From: Candidatus Nitrosopumilus sp.
Lineage (GTDB): Archaea > Thermoproteota > Nitrososphaeria > Nitrososphaerales > Nitrosopumilaceae
Length of the DNA: 9,890 bases
Assembly: GCA_022758935.1 (NCBI GenBank)
Contig: JAEMQG010000124.1
Coordinates: forward strand, 1-9,890
Reading direction: 5' to 3'
A program made the position numbers and the translations under genes. Shown piece by piece: positions 5,089-9,890 of the stretch (position 1 is the stretch's first letter; each line of letters opens with the position of its first letter). The notes below the pieces were generated by a model that saw only the letters and a list, made by a program, of their open reading frames with translations, was not told the DNA's origin and did no database searches.

Positions 5089-5092
5089 AGGT
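5088..5092 (+). promoter_or_regulatory. Shine-Dalgarno site for the gene at 5099
   Basis: GAGGT starts in the last base of the upstream TAG stop codon and ends 6 bases before the ATG at 5099, supporting translation of this second gene from a shared mRNA. Confidence 0.6.
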
Positions 5093-5098
5093 AATACA

Positions 5099-5200
5099 AT
5101 GTCTTTTTGGAACAAAAAAGTATGTTCAGATTGCAAAAGAATGAAATGTCAAAAAGGTTGCATATGTGATTGTCATCAACTAAGAGATAGAATAGATTAA
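5099..5200 (+). CDS. 33-aa Cys-rich microprotein with CxCxCH (copy 3)
   Basis: Thirty-three residues carry C9-x2-C12-K-x3-C17-x3-C21-x-C23-x-C25-H26, nearly the whole protein. It matches copy 2 (4526-4654) at CxDCK, the single Cys, and the final CxCxCH; the third gap is one residue shorter. It lacks copy 2's basic N-terminal helix and instead has a short start (MSFWNKKV) and a charged tail (QLRDRID). It lies 10 bases after the winged-helix gene with a GAGGT site, so it is probably co-transcribed and may be that regulator's metal-binding partner (inference). The dense ligands suggest zinc or another soft metal; which one cannot be read from sequence. Confidence 0.75.
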   Translation: MSFWNKKVCSDCKRMKCQKGCICDCHQLRDRID

Positions 5201-5207
5201 CACTACT

Positions 5208-5217
5208 CTTAATTTTA
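5208..5217 (+). promoter_or_regulatory. Promoter box cttaatttta before the ORF at 5236
   Basis: The same 10-mer cttaatttta occurs 28-30 bases before the starts at 5236, 5707 and 6798, consistent with a TATA element of leaderless transcripts. Confidence 0.5.
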
Positions 5218-5235
5218 TATAAATTAAAATCATTC

Positions 5236-5415
5236 ATGGAAAATGAAGATAATTTCCAGTACAATGTCATCCAATTATCAAACCAAAAAAAAGAACAAAA
5301 TTAGACAGTGATCAATCATGACGGAATTACCCAAGACAAAATTGAGATTAGTAAAATCCTAGCATCAATTGAAGGAGAATTGGATAAAAAATTAATCAAA
5401 CTAACCAGGATTTGA
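5236..5415 (+). pseudogene. 59-codon ORF interrupted by one in-frame amber codon
   Basis: From the ATG at 5236 the frame reads 22 residues (ending NQKKEQN), hits TAG at 5302-5304, and continues in the same frame for 36 more sense codons (TVINHDGITQDKIEISKILA, then SIEGELDKKLIKLTRI) to a TGA at 5413-5415. Both halves look like one small helical protein; restoring CAG for TAG gives KEQNQTVINHDG. A cttaatttta box sits 28 bases before the ATG. A GTG at 5308 could restart a 35-aa product. Nonsense decay or a sequencing error is most likely; stop readthrough is possible, but no pyrrolysine machinery is visible here. No family is recognised. Confidence 0.5.
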
Positions 5416-5439
5416 TTCTAAAAACAAGATAAACAGAGC

Positions 5440-5643
5440 GTGGCAATTAATTTGTATAAAAATAACGTCAATAGTATTCCAGATAAATCGTTAAACGCAT
5501 TCCTGTTAGGAATCTATTTTGGACAAATATACCAAATATCTTTAGATTTTGCCAAAAAGTCAGAATCATCACTATCACCTAATCAGAAAAATATCCTAAA
5601 GGAATTTGTGTTCTTTCTAGTTTTACTCCTTATAGAAAAGTAA
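5440..5643 (+). CDS. Hypothetical 67-aa protein with hydrophobic C-terminus
   Basis: The frame starts at a GTG (5440), 24 bases after the preceding disrupted ORF, and may share its transcript. The 67-residue product has a polar N-terminal part, an amphipathic stretch LNAFLLGIYFGQIYQISLDF, a Ser/Lys-rich loop, and a hydrophobic end EFVFFLVLLLIEK that could dip into or cross the membrane. It has no cysteines. No Shine-Dalgarno site and no strong promoter box are seen before the GTG, so the start is uncertain. It is not recognised as any family. Confidence 0.5.
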   Translation: MAINLYKNNVNSIPDKSLNAFLLGIYFGQIYQISLDFAKKSESSLSPNQKNILKEFVFFLVLLLIEK

Positions 5644-5677
5644 GCAAATTCAGAGTAATCAATTGATAATCAATACC

Positions 5678-5687
5678 CTTAATTTTA
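5678..5687 (+). promoter_or_regulatory. Promoter box cttaatttta before the zinc finger at 5707
   Basis: Identical to the boxes at 5208 and 6768 and placed 29 bases before the GTG start at 5707. Confidence 0.5.
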
Positions 5688-5706
5688 CACCAATTTACAA
5701 AAATTT

Positions 5707-5853
5707 GTGAGACAGTGTAAAATCTGTGGAATACCTTTAGGAAAAGAACCTACAACTCAACAACTAGAAGAACATTGGAAGAAACATCACAGCTGGCATT
5801 GGCAAATCAATCAAGATAAAACACCTGAAGATGCACTACTAAAGAAAAGATAG
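5707..5853 (+). CDS. 48-aa C2H2-like zinc-finger microprotein
   Basis: The ORF starts with GTG, the only start codon after the in-frame TAA at 5680-5682, with a cttaatttta box 29 bases upstream. It encodes C4-x2-C7-x15-H23-x3-H27 (H28 also near), a C2H2 finger with a middle loop three residues longer than in the classical version, plus a His/Trp-rich segment HHSWHWQINQ after it. The extra histidines at 28 and 31 may help metal binding. The tail (KTPEDALLKKR) is charged. Along with the finger at 75-206, this makes two one-finger proteins in 6 kb. A DNA-binding or protein-adaptor role is inferred from the fold only. Confidence 0.65.
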   Translation: MRQCKICGIPLGKEPTTQQLEEHWKKHHSWHWQINQDKTPEDALLKKR

Positions 5854-5866
5854 CGTAAGGAAGCGT

Positions 5867-5877
5867 CTTTATTTTAG
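5867..5877 (+). promoter_or_regulatory. Promoter box ctttattttag before the gene at 5895
   Basis: This T/A-rich box begins 28 bases before the ATG at 5895, matching the spacing before other leaderless genes. Confidence 0.45.
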
Positions 5878-5894
5878 ATAAACGCCAAAATTTT

Positions 5895-6227
5895 ATGGAA
5901 TTCATAATCACCATATTTCATTTTCATAAGGGTAATGATATAGACAAGGTAATTTTTGGAAAAAAACTAAAAGAAAATAAGATCAATGAAGATATTCGAG
6001 TTTTTCCATCAGGAGGATTAACAAAAAATGGGGGCATACAAGAAAAATATTTAAAGGTAAATCTAAAAAACAACAATGATTTTAATTTAGAGTTGTTATC
6101 TGATTTTCTAGCTAATAGATTATCACCAATCGATGATGCAGACAGTCTAAAGATCGGAAATAACAAAGTTGCGTTAAAAAAAGATGAAATAAAAAAAGCA
6201 TTACAAATTCACATAAATGAGATTTAG
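5895..6227 (+). CDS. Hypothetical 110-aa alpha/beta protein
   Basis: A soluble protein of 110 residues without cysteines or membrane segments. It opens with a hydrophobic strand containing His (MEFIITIFHFHKG), has a Lys-rich middle (KKLKENKINED, then IRVFPSGGLTKNGGIQEKYLKVNL), a helix FNLELLSDFLANRLS, and ends with a Lys/Ile-rich helix DEIKKALQIHINEI. The ATG is preceded by a ctttattttag box at the expected leaderless distance and lies 41 bases after the previous gene. I do not recognise the family; the fold could be a small ferredoxin-like alpha/beta domain, but this is only a guess from the strand-helix order. Confidence 0.65.
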   Translation: MEFIITIFHFHKGNDIDKVIFGKKLKENKINEDIRVFPSGGLTKNGGIQEKYLKVNLKNNNDFNLELLSDFLANRLSPIDDADSLKIGNNKVALKKDEIKKALQIHINEI

Positions 6228-6268
6228 AATCGACGGCTTGGAATAGTGATCGTTTATAGCATGCCTAG

Positions 6269-6317
6269 ACCACTAATCGAAAGCGTCAATTAATTATTCT
6301 TTTAGTGGTATAAAATA
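6269..6317 (+). promoter_or_regulatory. 8-bp inverted repeat next to a TATAAAATAG box
   Basis: accactaa (6269-6276) pairs with ttagtggt (6302-6309), and the sequence gtataaaatag that follows (6308-6318) is a strong TATA-like box. No ORF of note begins 25-30 bases downstream, so the box may drive a non-coding transcript or a long leader for the gene at 6516. The 288-base gap between genes here holds also a 7-bp inverted repeat (6405-6411 with 6457-6463) around a small TCTAA-TTTT-TTAGA hairpin. Confidence 0.4.
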
Positions 6318-6515
6318 GAGGGTAATGAAATTTCAAACATTTGTTTAATTTAAATTAAAAAATAAAACTAATTTTCAATAATTAGGAGATAATTACAAGA
6401 TTAAAACAAGCAATATCAATCTAGGCTCTAATTTTTTAGATAGAAACTATTTTTGAGCTTGTTGGTATGAAAAAATTTACCCTGGATCGTAATACAAATT
6501 TTGAGATATAAATTC

Positions 6516-6746
6516 ATGTCAGAAATTGAGGCATATGATGTCAAGGCACATAAAAAAGTGACTATGAAAAACCCAAAACCATATTTAATGAAGAATGGTT
6601 CATGGGCACTTAAAGGAACTAGTTCTCTAACAGGGATCACATTATTCAAAATTGTTGGCAAAAAACCTTCAATCTCCCACTCAAAACTGGACATTCTGAA
6701 AAATGTGTTTACCAGTAGAAAATGTGAATGTGATAAATTCTGCTAG
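6516..6746 (+). CDS. DUF5679-type protein that has lost its zinc ligands
   Basis: From the ATG at 6516 the 76 residues follow the DUF5679 zinc-ribbon pattern as I remember it (AYCVKCK..., MKNPK, MKNG, GTCPVCG). Here the blocks are kept (AYDVKAHKK, TMKNPKPYLMKNG, GTSSLTG, LFKI), but the four expected cysteines are replaced: Asp8, Ala11, Ser36 and Thr39. A C-terminal extension (residues 50-76) ends in KCECDKFC, with new cysteines at 70, 72 and 76. So the protein keeps the framework of a zinc ribbon but cannot bind zinc in the usual way. The frame is open to a TTG at 6501, but the ATG restores the family's usual start (MSE..AY). It ends at an 8-T run, probably its terminator. Role unknown. Confidence 0.7.
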   Translation: MSEIEAYDVKAHKKVTMKNPKPYLMKNGSWALKGTSSLTGITLFKIVGKKPSISHSKLDILKNVFTSRKCECDKFC

Positions 6747-6754
6747 TTTTTTTT
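6747..6754 (+). terminator. T8 run directly after the stop codon
   Basis: Eight Ts follow the TAG at 6744-6746. Archaeal RNA polymerase terminates at T-rich tracts, so this is a likely terminator and makes it unlikely that the next gene is read from the same mRNA. Confidence 0.5.
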
Positions 6755-6767
6755 GTAGATGAAAATC

Positions 6768-6777
6768 CTTAATTTTA
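6768..6777 (+). promoter_or_regulatory. Promoter box cttaatttta before the TTG start at 6798
   Basis: The box is identical to those at 5208 and 5678 and lies 30 bases before the in-frame TTG at 6798, but inside the longer ORF that begins at 6759. It is the reason for choosing the shorter start of that gene. Confidence 0.5.
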
Positions 6778-6797
6778 ATTGCAATAGTATAACCATA

Positions 6798-7088
6798 TTG
6801 GACAAACAACTTGAATCACAGATTCAAACCATAATTTTAGAAACTTTTCAAGATGAAAAACGAGAATGGCTAAGCTATTTTCAACACAAAGCAAAGCAGA
6901 TGAATTTAGATCAAAAATCATTCTTTATTGGTATGATGTATCCAAAAATCATCAGCAATCTTGAAGAAAACAATATACATATTCGTATAAAGTCAGATTC
7001 TTGGGGAGACCATGAGATTGAAAAAATCAATTCCATGCTTGGTGAATTGTATGAAAAATACACATGGAAAAACCAAGAGTCATCATAG
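6798..7088 (+). CDS. Hypothetical 96-aa helical protein (start revised to TTG)
   Basis: The frame is open from an ATG at 6759 (109 aa), but that ATG follows a T8 terminator by 4 bases and precedes a clear promoter box (6768-6777). The TTG at 6798 has the box 30 bases upstream, as in other genes here, so the 96-aa form starting MDKQLESQIQ is preferred. The protein is soluble and mostly helical (KREWLSYFQHKAKQMNL; SFFIGMMYPKIISNLEEN), with a polar DSWGDHEIEKINSMLGELYEKY region near the C-terminus. No metal site. Family and function are not recognised. Confidence 0.6.
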   Translation: MDKQLESQIQTIILETFQDEKREWLSYFQHKAKQMNLDQKSFFIGMMYPKIISNLEENNIHIRIKSDSWGDHEIEKINSMLGELYEKYTWKNQESS

Positions 7089-7104
7089 GGCATAATTCGA
7101 AAGT

Positions 7105-7112
7105 GTTAATTT
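7105..7112 (+). promoter_or_regulatory. Promoter box gttaattt before the gene at 7135
   Basis: A T/A-rich box starting 30 bases before the ATG at 7135, in line with the leaderless pattern. Confidence 0.4.
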
Positions 7113-7134
7113 GATAAATTCGTAGAAACACATC

Positions 7135-7608
7135 ATGTCTTTTGAGATAGAGTGGCATGGAAATTTTTACGGTATTTCATGGGCATATGAGAAAGACAGA
7201 TTGGTAGTATCCATGGTCTTTGAGGATAAAAAAGAGGCAATCGAGATTGCAAAAGAGATCAAAGATTGGAGTGATAAATTTACAAGATTGACAATTATTG
7301 AAAAAGAAAATGGAGAATATTCCATTTGCTGTTATCAGGACCCACAGATTTCAAAGAGTGGTAAAAATATTGGATTGTATCGTACGGGTATGCGTCAAAG
7401 TGGTGGATATGAGCAAGTAAAGCCAATGATTGAAGAGAAATCACCATTATTACAAATCGCATATGCGGCAGATGTAAGAGACATGAATACCTACGAGCAA
7501 ATATCACGGCTAGTACCTATTAGAAAATGCAGAATAATTTTAGAGAGGGATTTGAAAAAGCAAGAATATTTTTATGAAAGAACTGCAGAAAAACTAAATC
7601 AAAATTAA
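7135..7608 (+). CDS. Hypothetical 157-aa soluble protein
   Basis: The 157-residue product looks alpha/beta: strands at the start (EIEWHGNFYGISWAYEKDRLVVSMVFE), a helix KEAIEIAKEIKDW, strands FTRLTIIEKENGEYSICCYQ, a Gly/Ser-rich loop (ISKSGKNIGLYRTGMRQSGG), and a helical basic end (RDLKKQEYFYERTAEKL). The paired Cys at about residues 65-66 do not form a zinc motif. There is no signal peptide or membrane helix. A gttaattt box lies 30 bases before the ATG, and a 46-base gap separates it from the previous gene, so it likely has its own promoter. I do not recognise a family. Confidence 0.75.
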   Translation: MSFEIEWHGNFYGISWAYEKDRLVVSMVFEDKKEAIEIAKEIKDWSDKFTRLTIIEKENGEYSICCYQDPQISKSGKNIGLYRTGMRQSGGYEQVKPMIEEKSPLLQIAYAADVRDMNTYEQISRLVPIRKCRIILERDLKKQEYFYERTAEKLNQN

Positions 7609-7714
7609 TTGAGTTAATCAAAAACTAAATCTAATGAGATAAATTCTAAATTTTTCATTTGTAGGAATTAATCTCAATTTTAAAACTATGCTTAAATAAA
7701 ATCAAAATTATCTT

Positions 7715-7930
7715 ATGATTGTGTCTAAAATCACTGAACTTAGACGTCCTAGTATTTTGTTACTTATTTTAGGTCTTGTCTCAACTTTGATTGGATTTAC
7801 AATGTTGTTGAATCCTCAAGGTAATACTGCAAATATGATTTTTCTGAGTATGTTTGGTATTGGTTTGTTTATGTCCGGATTAGGTTTTTCACTACTTTAT
7901 CAGATAAGAAAAATAAAAACAAAATCATAA
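7715..7930 (+). CDS. 71-aa membrane protein with two transmembrane helices
   Basis: After a basic start (MIVSKITELRRP) come two hydrophobic helices, about residues 14-32 (ILLLILGLVSTLIGFTMLL) and 41-62 (MIFLSMFGIGLFMSGLGFSLLY), joined by a short loop NPQGNTAN, and a basic tail (QIRKIKTKS). By the positive-inside rule both ends are cytosolic and the loop is outside: a hairpin membrane protein rich in Gly and Met. An aattttaaaa / cttaaataaa stretch lies 20-40 bases upstream. No known family is recognised; codon use is slightly more T-rich than its neighbours, as usual for membrane proteins. Confidence 0.7.
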   Translation: MIVSKITELRRPSILLLILGLVSTLIGFTMLLNPQGNTANMIFLSMFGIGLFMSGLGFSLLYQIRKIKTKS

Positions 7931-7981
7931 ACTAATTTTCAAAAACATAGTATTTTAAGTCCATAAGATATAACAAAACAA

Positions 7982-8332
7982 ATGGTAGAATTAAAACTGC
8001 AAGGGTCAGGAGGCTATGTCATAGCTGACCTAACTGAGGAACAAGCAAAAAAAGCAGATTTAGGAGTGGGAAAATTATTTTTAGCCCCAGTAGGCAAACT
8101 TGAAGAACAAAAAATGTCAAAACATTACTGTAAAAACTGCGAAGCCGAATTTAACAATCCACCAAAGATACATCTGGAGGAAAACACCAATGAGCAAGTT
8201 GCAGACAATTTAATTCTTGTAGAAAGAGGTCAGTACACATGCCAACAGTGTAGTTCCATTATTGGTGAATACAGGGTATTCAAAAAACAAGATGAATCAA
8301 GTGACATTGGCAATGCAAGACCCAGTCAATAA
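7982..8332 (+). CDS. 116-aa protein with a C-terminal zinc ribbon
   Basis: The N-terminal 45 residues form a small strand-rich domain (VELKLQGSGGYVIADLTEEQ then LGVGKLFLAPVGKL). A zinc-ribbon-like part follows: C50-x2-C53 (CKNC) and C87-x2-C90 (CQQC), 33 residues apart with an acidic insert, ending in strands GEYRVF. Four Cys in two CxxC knuckles fit one structural zinc. The tail (residues 101-116) is polar and probably disordered. A tattttaag box (7951-7959) lies about 30 bases before the ATG. Function unknown; such ribbons are common in archaeal transcription- and translation-associated proteins. Confidence 0.75.
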   Translation: MVELKLQGSGGYVIADLTEEQAKKADLGVGKLFLAPVGKLEEQKMSKHYCKNCEAEFNNPPKIHLEENTNEQVADNLILVERGQYTCQQCSSIIGEYRVFKKQDESSDIGNARPSQ

Positions 8333-8393
8333 ATCACATAATGTATTCTAAAACAATATCTTTAAGTTTAGAAAAAAATCATAAAATACAATT

Positions 8394-8543
8394 ATGACAA
8401 GCATGTTATTTAAAATAAAATGTGACAAGGGTCACAAAGCAAATGCATTGATCTGGGATGGTCAAACCATTCAAAATTATATAGAGAATAAAAAATGTAA
8501 TAGTTGTGGTGCACCATTACACCAATTATCCAAATCAAATTAG
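8394..8543 (+). CDS. 49-aa CxxxH/CxxC zinc microprotein
   Basis: The 49 residues contain C10-x3-H14 (CDKGH) and C35-x2-C38 (CNSC), a four-ligand arrangement suited to one zinc ion in a ribbon fold; the middle (NALIWDGQTIQNYIEN) would supply strands and a turn, and GAPL after the second knuckle is typical of zinc ribbons. It is too short for many automatic callers. A ctttaagttta stretch (8360-8370) lies 24-34 bases before the ATG. Gene neighbours on both sides are also zinc-ribbon proteins, on the same strand with separate promoters. Role unknown. Confidence 0.65.
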   Translation: MTSMLFKIKCDKGHKANALIWDGQTIQNYIENKKCNSCGAPLHQLSKSN

Positions 8544-8576
8544 ATAAAATAATTAGAGTAAGCTAATTAATCTAGC

Positions 8577-8584
8577 CTAATTTT
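8577..8584 (+). promoter_or_regulatory. Promoter box ctaatttt before the gene at 8607
   Basis: The box begins 30 bases before the ATG at 8607, the spacing of other leaderless genes here. Confidence 0.4.
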
Positions 8585-8606
8585 CACATACTTTAAATGA
8601 AGTTCA

Positions 8607-8798
8607 ATGTCGTTTTACAATATGAGATTAGATTCATGTAGAAGATGCGGAAAAGGATTAGAAGCTGAACAGTTATGCAAAGTGTGTAATTTACCAATTA
8701 CTTTTCATTGTCATGCATGTGGAAATATTACTGAAAAACAATTTCATCCTCAATGTATATTGGTGGAATCATCTTACAGACTAAATAATATAAAATAA
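8607..8798 (+). CDS. 63-aa protein with eight Cys/His ligands (two-zinc module)
   Basis: The ligands come in four regular pairs: C11-x2-C14, C24-x2-C27, C35-x2-C38 and H47-x2-C50, spaced by 9, 7 and 8 residues; His34 and His36 flank the third pair. This would hold two zinc ions, either as two successive ribbons or in a cross-braced way as in RING/LIM-type modules. Nothing else remains apart from a short start and tail. A ctaatttt box lies 30 bases upstream of the ATG. A protein-protein adaptor or nucleic-acid-binding role is inferred only from the module; I know no named family. Confidence 0.75.
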   Translation: MSFYNMRLDSCRRCGKGLEAEQLCKVCNLPITFHCHACGNITEKQFHPQCILVESSYRLNNIK

Positions 8799-8861
8799 TA
8801 TAAAATATTTTAATCAAAATAGAGAATCAAAATTAAAACAAAATCAGCACATAAAGAATTA

Positions 8862-8870
8862 CTTAATAAG
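8862..8870 (+). promoter_or_regulatory. Promoter box cttaataag before the nitroreductase gene
   Basis: The box begins 29 bases before the ATG at 8891 and supports the full-length start with the N-terminal extension. Confidence 0.45.
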
Positions 8871-8890
8871 ATATTTTTTCTATATGCAAC

Positions 8891-9532
8891 ATGGATTCAA
8901 AAGGAGATCCTGAAAAAATTTACCCAACAGGATATGAACCAAAAAAGACCAATGGTATTGAGGTAGATATTAGAAATCAACTACTCAGTGAGATACTAAA
9001 ATCGTCCCCAACTGAATTTATCAATACGGATTTATTCACAGTAATGTCAAAACGGCGTTCAACTAGAAAGTTCACAGACAAAATAGTAGAGACGGTAAAA
9101 ATAGATAAAATCATAGCTGCTGCAGATACTGCACCTACCGCAGGAAATTTTCAGGGTTTTGAGATATTTTATGTGAGGAATCTTGAAAAAAAACAGCAGT
9201 TAGTAGAGGCATGCAATAATCAACCATACGTAAATGCACCAGTTGTACTGGTTTTTTGTAAAAATCCATCCAGAGTTAAATTAGATCTGCCAGAAGAAAT
9301 ACTTAAAAAATTTGCCATACAAGATGCCACACTAGCTGCAGCATATTCACAGCTTGCAGCTCAGGCTTTGGGATTAAGCTCCATATGGATTGGGATGTTT
9401 GATGAGCAAAAAGTAATGAATGTAATCAATACGGATTTGATTCCGTCATCAGTATTATGTATAGGATATCCTAAACAAGATAAATTCCCAAAACCAAGAA
9501 GAAATCTCAAAGAAATAGTACATGCAGTTTAG
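8891..9532 (+). CDS. Nitroreductase-family flavoprotein
   Basis: The 213-residue protein shows the nitroreductase fold signatures: RRSTRKF (55-61), which binds FMN phosphate; APTAGNFQGFEIFYV (81-95), the Ala/Pro-Asn-Gln motif near the flavin; NAPVVLVF (115-122); the helix QDATLAAAYSQLAAQALGLS (144-163) followed by SIWIGMF (164-170); and IGYP (191-194) with PRRNLKEIVH near the end. Members are FMN-binding, usually dimeric, and use NAD(P)H to reduce nitro compounds, quinones or other acceptors; substrate cannot be told here. Residues 1-50 form an N-terminal extension not needed for the domain. The ATG at 8891 is supported by a promoter box 29 bases upstream. It is a cytosolic enzyme, the only clear enzyme on this strand. 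Confidence 0.9.
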   Translation: MDSKGDPEKIYPTGYEPKKTNGIEVDIRNQLLSEILKSSPTEFINTDLFTVMSKRRSTRKFTDKIVETVKIDKIIAAADTAPTAGNFQGFEIFYVRNLEKKQQLVEACNNQPYVNAPVVLVFCKNPSRVKLDLPEEILKKFAIQDATLAAAYSQLAAQALGLSSIWIGMFDEQKVMNVINTDLIPSSVLCIGYPKQDKFPKPRRNLKEIVHAV

Positions 9533-9590
9533 TAAAGAAATGACTACCGTAATGAATCAGAGGAATAAGGTATGGAAAAATATCTCAATT

Positions 9591-9609
9591 ATTTATTAGT
9601 TAAATAAAT
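9591..9609. terminator. Hairpin between convergent genes
   Basis: atttatt (9591-9597) and aataaat (9603-9609) form a 7-bp stem with a 5-base loop in the gap between the nitroreductase gene and the convergent gene at 9620. It may terminate transcription from both sides. Confidence 0.4.
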
Positions 9610-9619
9610 CAAAAATAAG

Positions 9620-9832
9620 TTATTGTTTATCTGCAAGTCTTTTTTTATCTCGGCATATACCACAAAGATAGTTTTTCTTAAAATTATCAATTTCTATCTT
9701 AAATGAGTCAGAACCAAAATAGTTTTCAGATGCCTGCATTCCACCAGGCACTGTTTTTTTACATGTCATACAAGTAATATCAAGATGAAATTTAATTTTT
9801 TTCTCATTTTTTCCTATCTTGCCAATAATCAT
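9620..9832 (-). CDS. 70-aa zinc-ribbon-like protein (CxxC/CxxC)
   Basis: The minus-strand product has C21-x2-C24 (CMTC) and C57-x2-C60 (CGIC), 32 residues apart, a four-Cys zinc-ribbon arrangement. The N-terminus is basic with strands (IIGKIGKNEKKIKFHLDITC), the middle is polar (PGGMQASENYFGSDSFKIEI), and the end is basic (RDKKRLADKQ), which would suit nucleic-acid or ribosome contact. An ATATAAA box (9851-9857) lies about 20-25 bases before the ATG. It converges on the nitroreductase gene with an 87-base gap. Family not recognised. Confidence 0.7.
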   Translation of the reverse strand: MIIGKIGKNEKKIKFHLDITCMTCKKTVPGGMQASENYFGSDSFKIEIDNFKKNYLCGICRDKKRLADKQ

Positions 9833-9850
9833 TATCAGATCTTTTAATTT

Positions 9851-9857
9851 TTTATAT
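9851..9857 (-). promoter_or_regulatory. TATA-like box ATATAAA of the gene at 9620-9832
   Basis: On the minus strand the sequence reads gatataaaaaatt just upstream of the ATG at 9832, a good archaeal TATA box for a leaderless or near-leaderless transcript. Confidence 0.45.
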
Positions 9858-9890
9858 CATATACAAATCTTAAGTTTTAAGCAAGTAAAA

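Noticed and set aside
4878..5270. Minus-strand 130-aa Phe/Cys-rich ORF
   Set aside because: It is the shadow of the winged-helix gene and CxCxCH copy 3; the aromatic-rich composition is that of antisense of Lys/Glu-rich genes.
6428..6694. Minus-strand 88-aa ORF
   Set aside because: It lies antisense to the DUF5679-type gene, whose family similarity fixes the coding strand.

Overview
The window is AT-rich DNA packed with very small genes and looks like a member of the Nitrososphaerota (Thaumarchaeota), probably a marine or soil relative of Nitrosopumilus/Nitrosarchaeum. The reasons are archaeal-style T/A-rich boxes centred about 24-27 bases before many start codons (leaderless transcripts), near absence of Shine-Dalgarno sites, a short winged-helix protein with basic tails, a DUF5679-type protein, and many cysteine/histidine microproteins. 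No ribosomal protein or other phylogenetic marker gene is present, so the assignment is inference.

Layout. 1-1353: a 43-aa C2H2 zinc finger, an unknown 87-aa helical protein, and a minus-strand DUF922-like putative zinc peptidase with HEQGH. 1354-2877: a gene-poor stretch with tiny or broken ORFs (a frameshifted remnant at 1639-1769, a membrane microprotein with a frameshift at 2259-2412, a 50-aa helical protein at 2430-2582) and two related inverted-repeat elements. 2878-3881: a 38-aa membrane peptide overlapping by 4 nt a 68-aa protein built of two copies of CxxC-x6-H-x7-C, then an unknown 197-aa protein. 3882-5200: a Lys/Ala-rich 17-aa peptide behind a palindrome, a probable 107-nt structured RNA with a 10-bp closing stem, a winged-helix protein, and three microproteins sharing a CxCxCH signature. 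5201-7608: an ORF split by an in-frame amber codon, small unknown proteins, a second C2H2-like finger, a DUF5679-type protein that has lost all four zinc ligands, and two unknown soluble proteins. 7609-9890: a two-helix membrane protein, three zinc-ribbon-like small proteins, a nitroreductase-family flavoprotein, and a convergent 70-aa CxxC/CxxC protein.

How the genes fit together. No metabolic pathway is encoded. The common thread is small soluble proteins with paired Cys/His metal ligands: ten intact ones plus one that has lost them. They are mostly monocistronic, each with its own T/A-rich promoter box. Only two genes have clear Shine-Dalgarno-like sites (2991 and 5099), and both are second genes of likely two-gene operons. 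The region reads as an accessory or fast-evolving segment carrying putative regulatory or metal-binding microproteins, several in visible decay. The strongest candidates for something undescribed are the CxCxCH family at 4228-5200 and the structured RNA among them.
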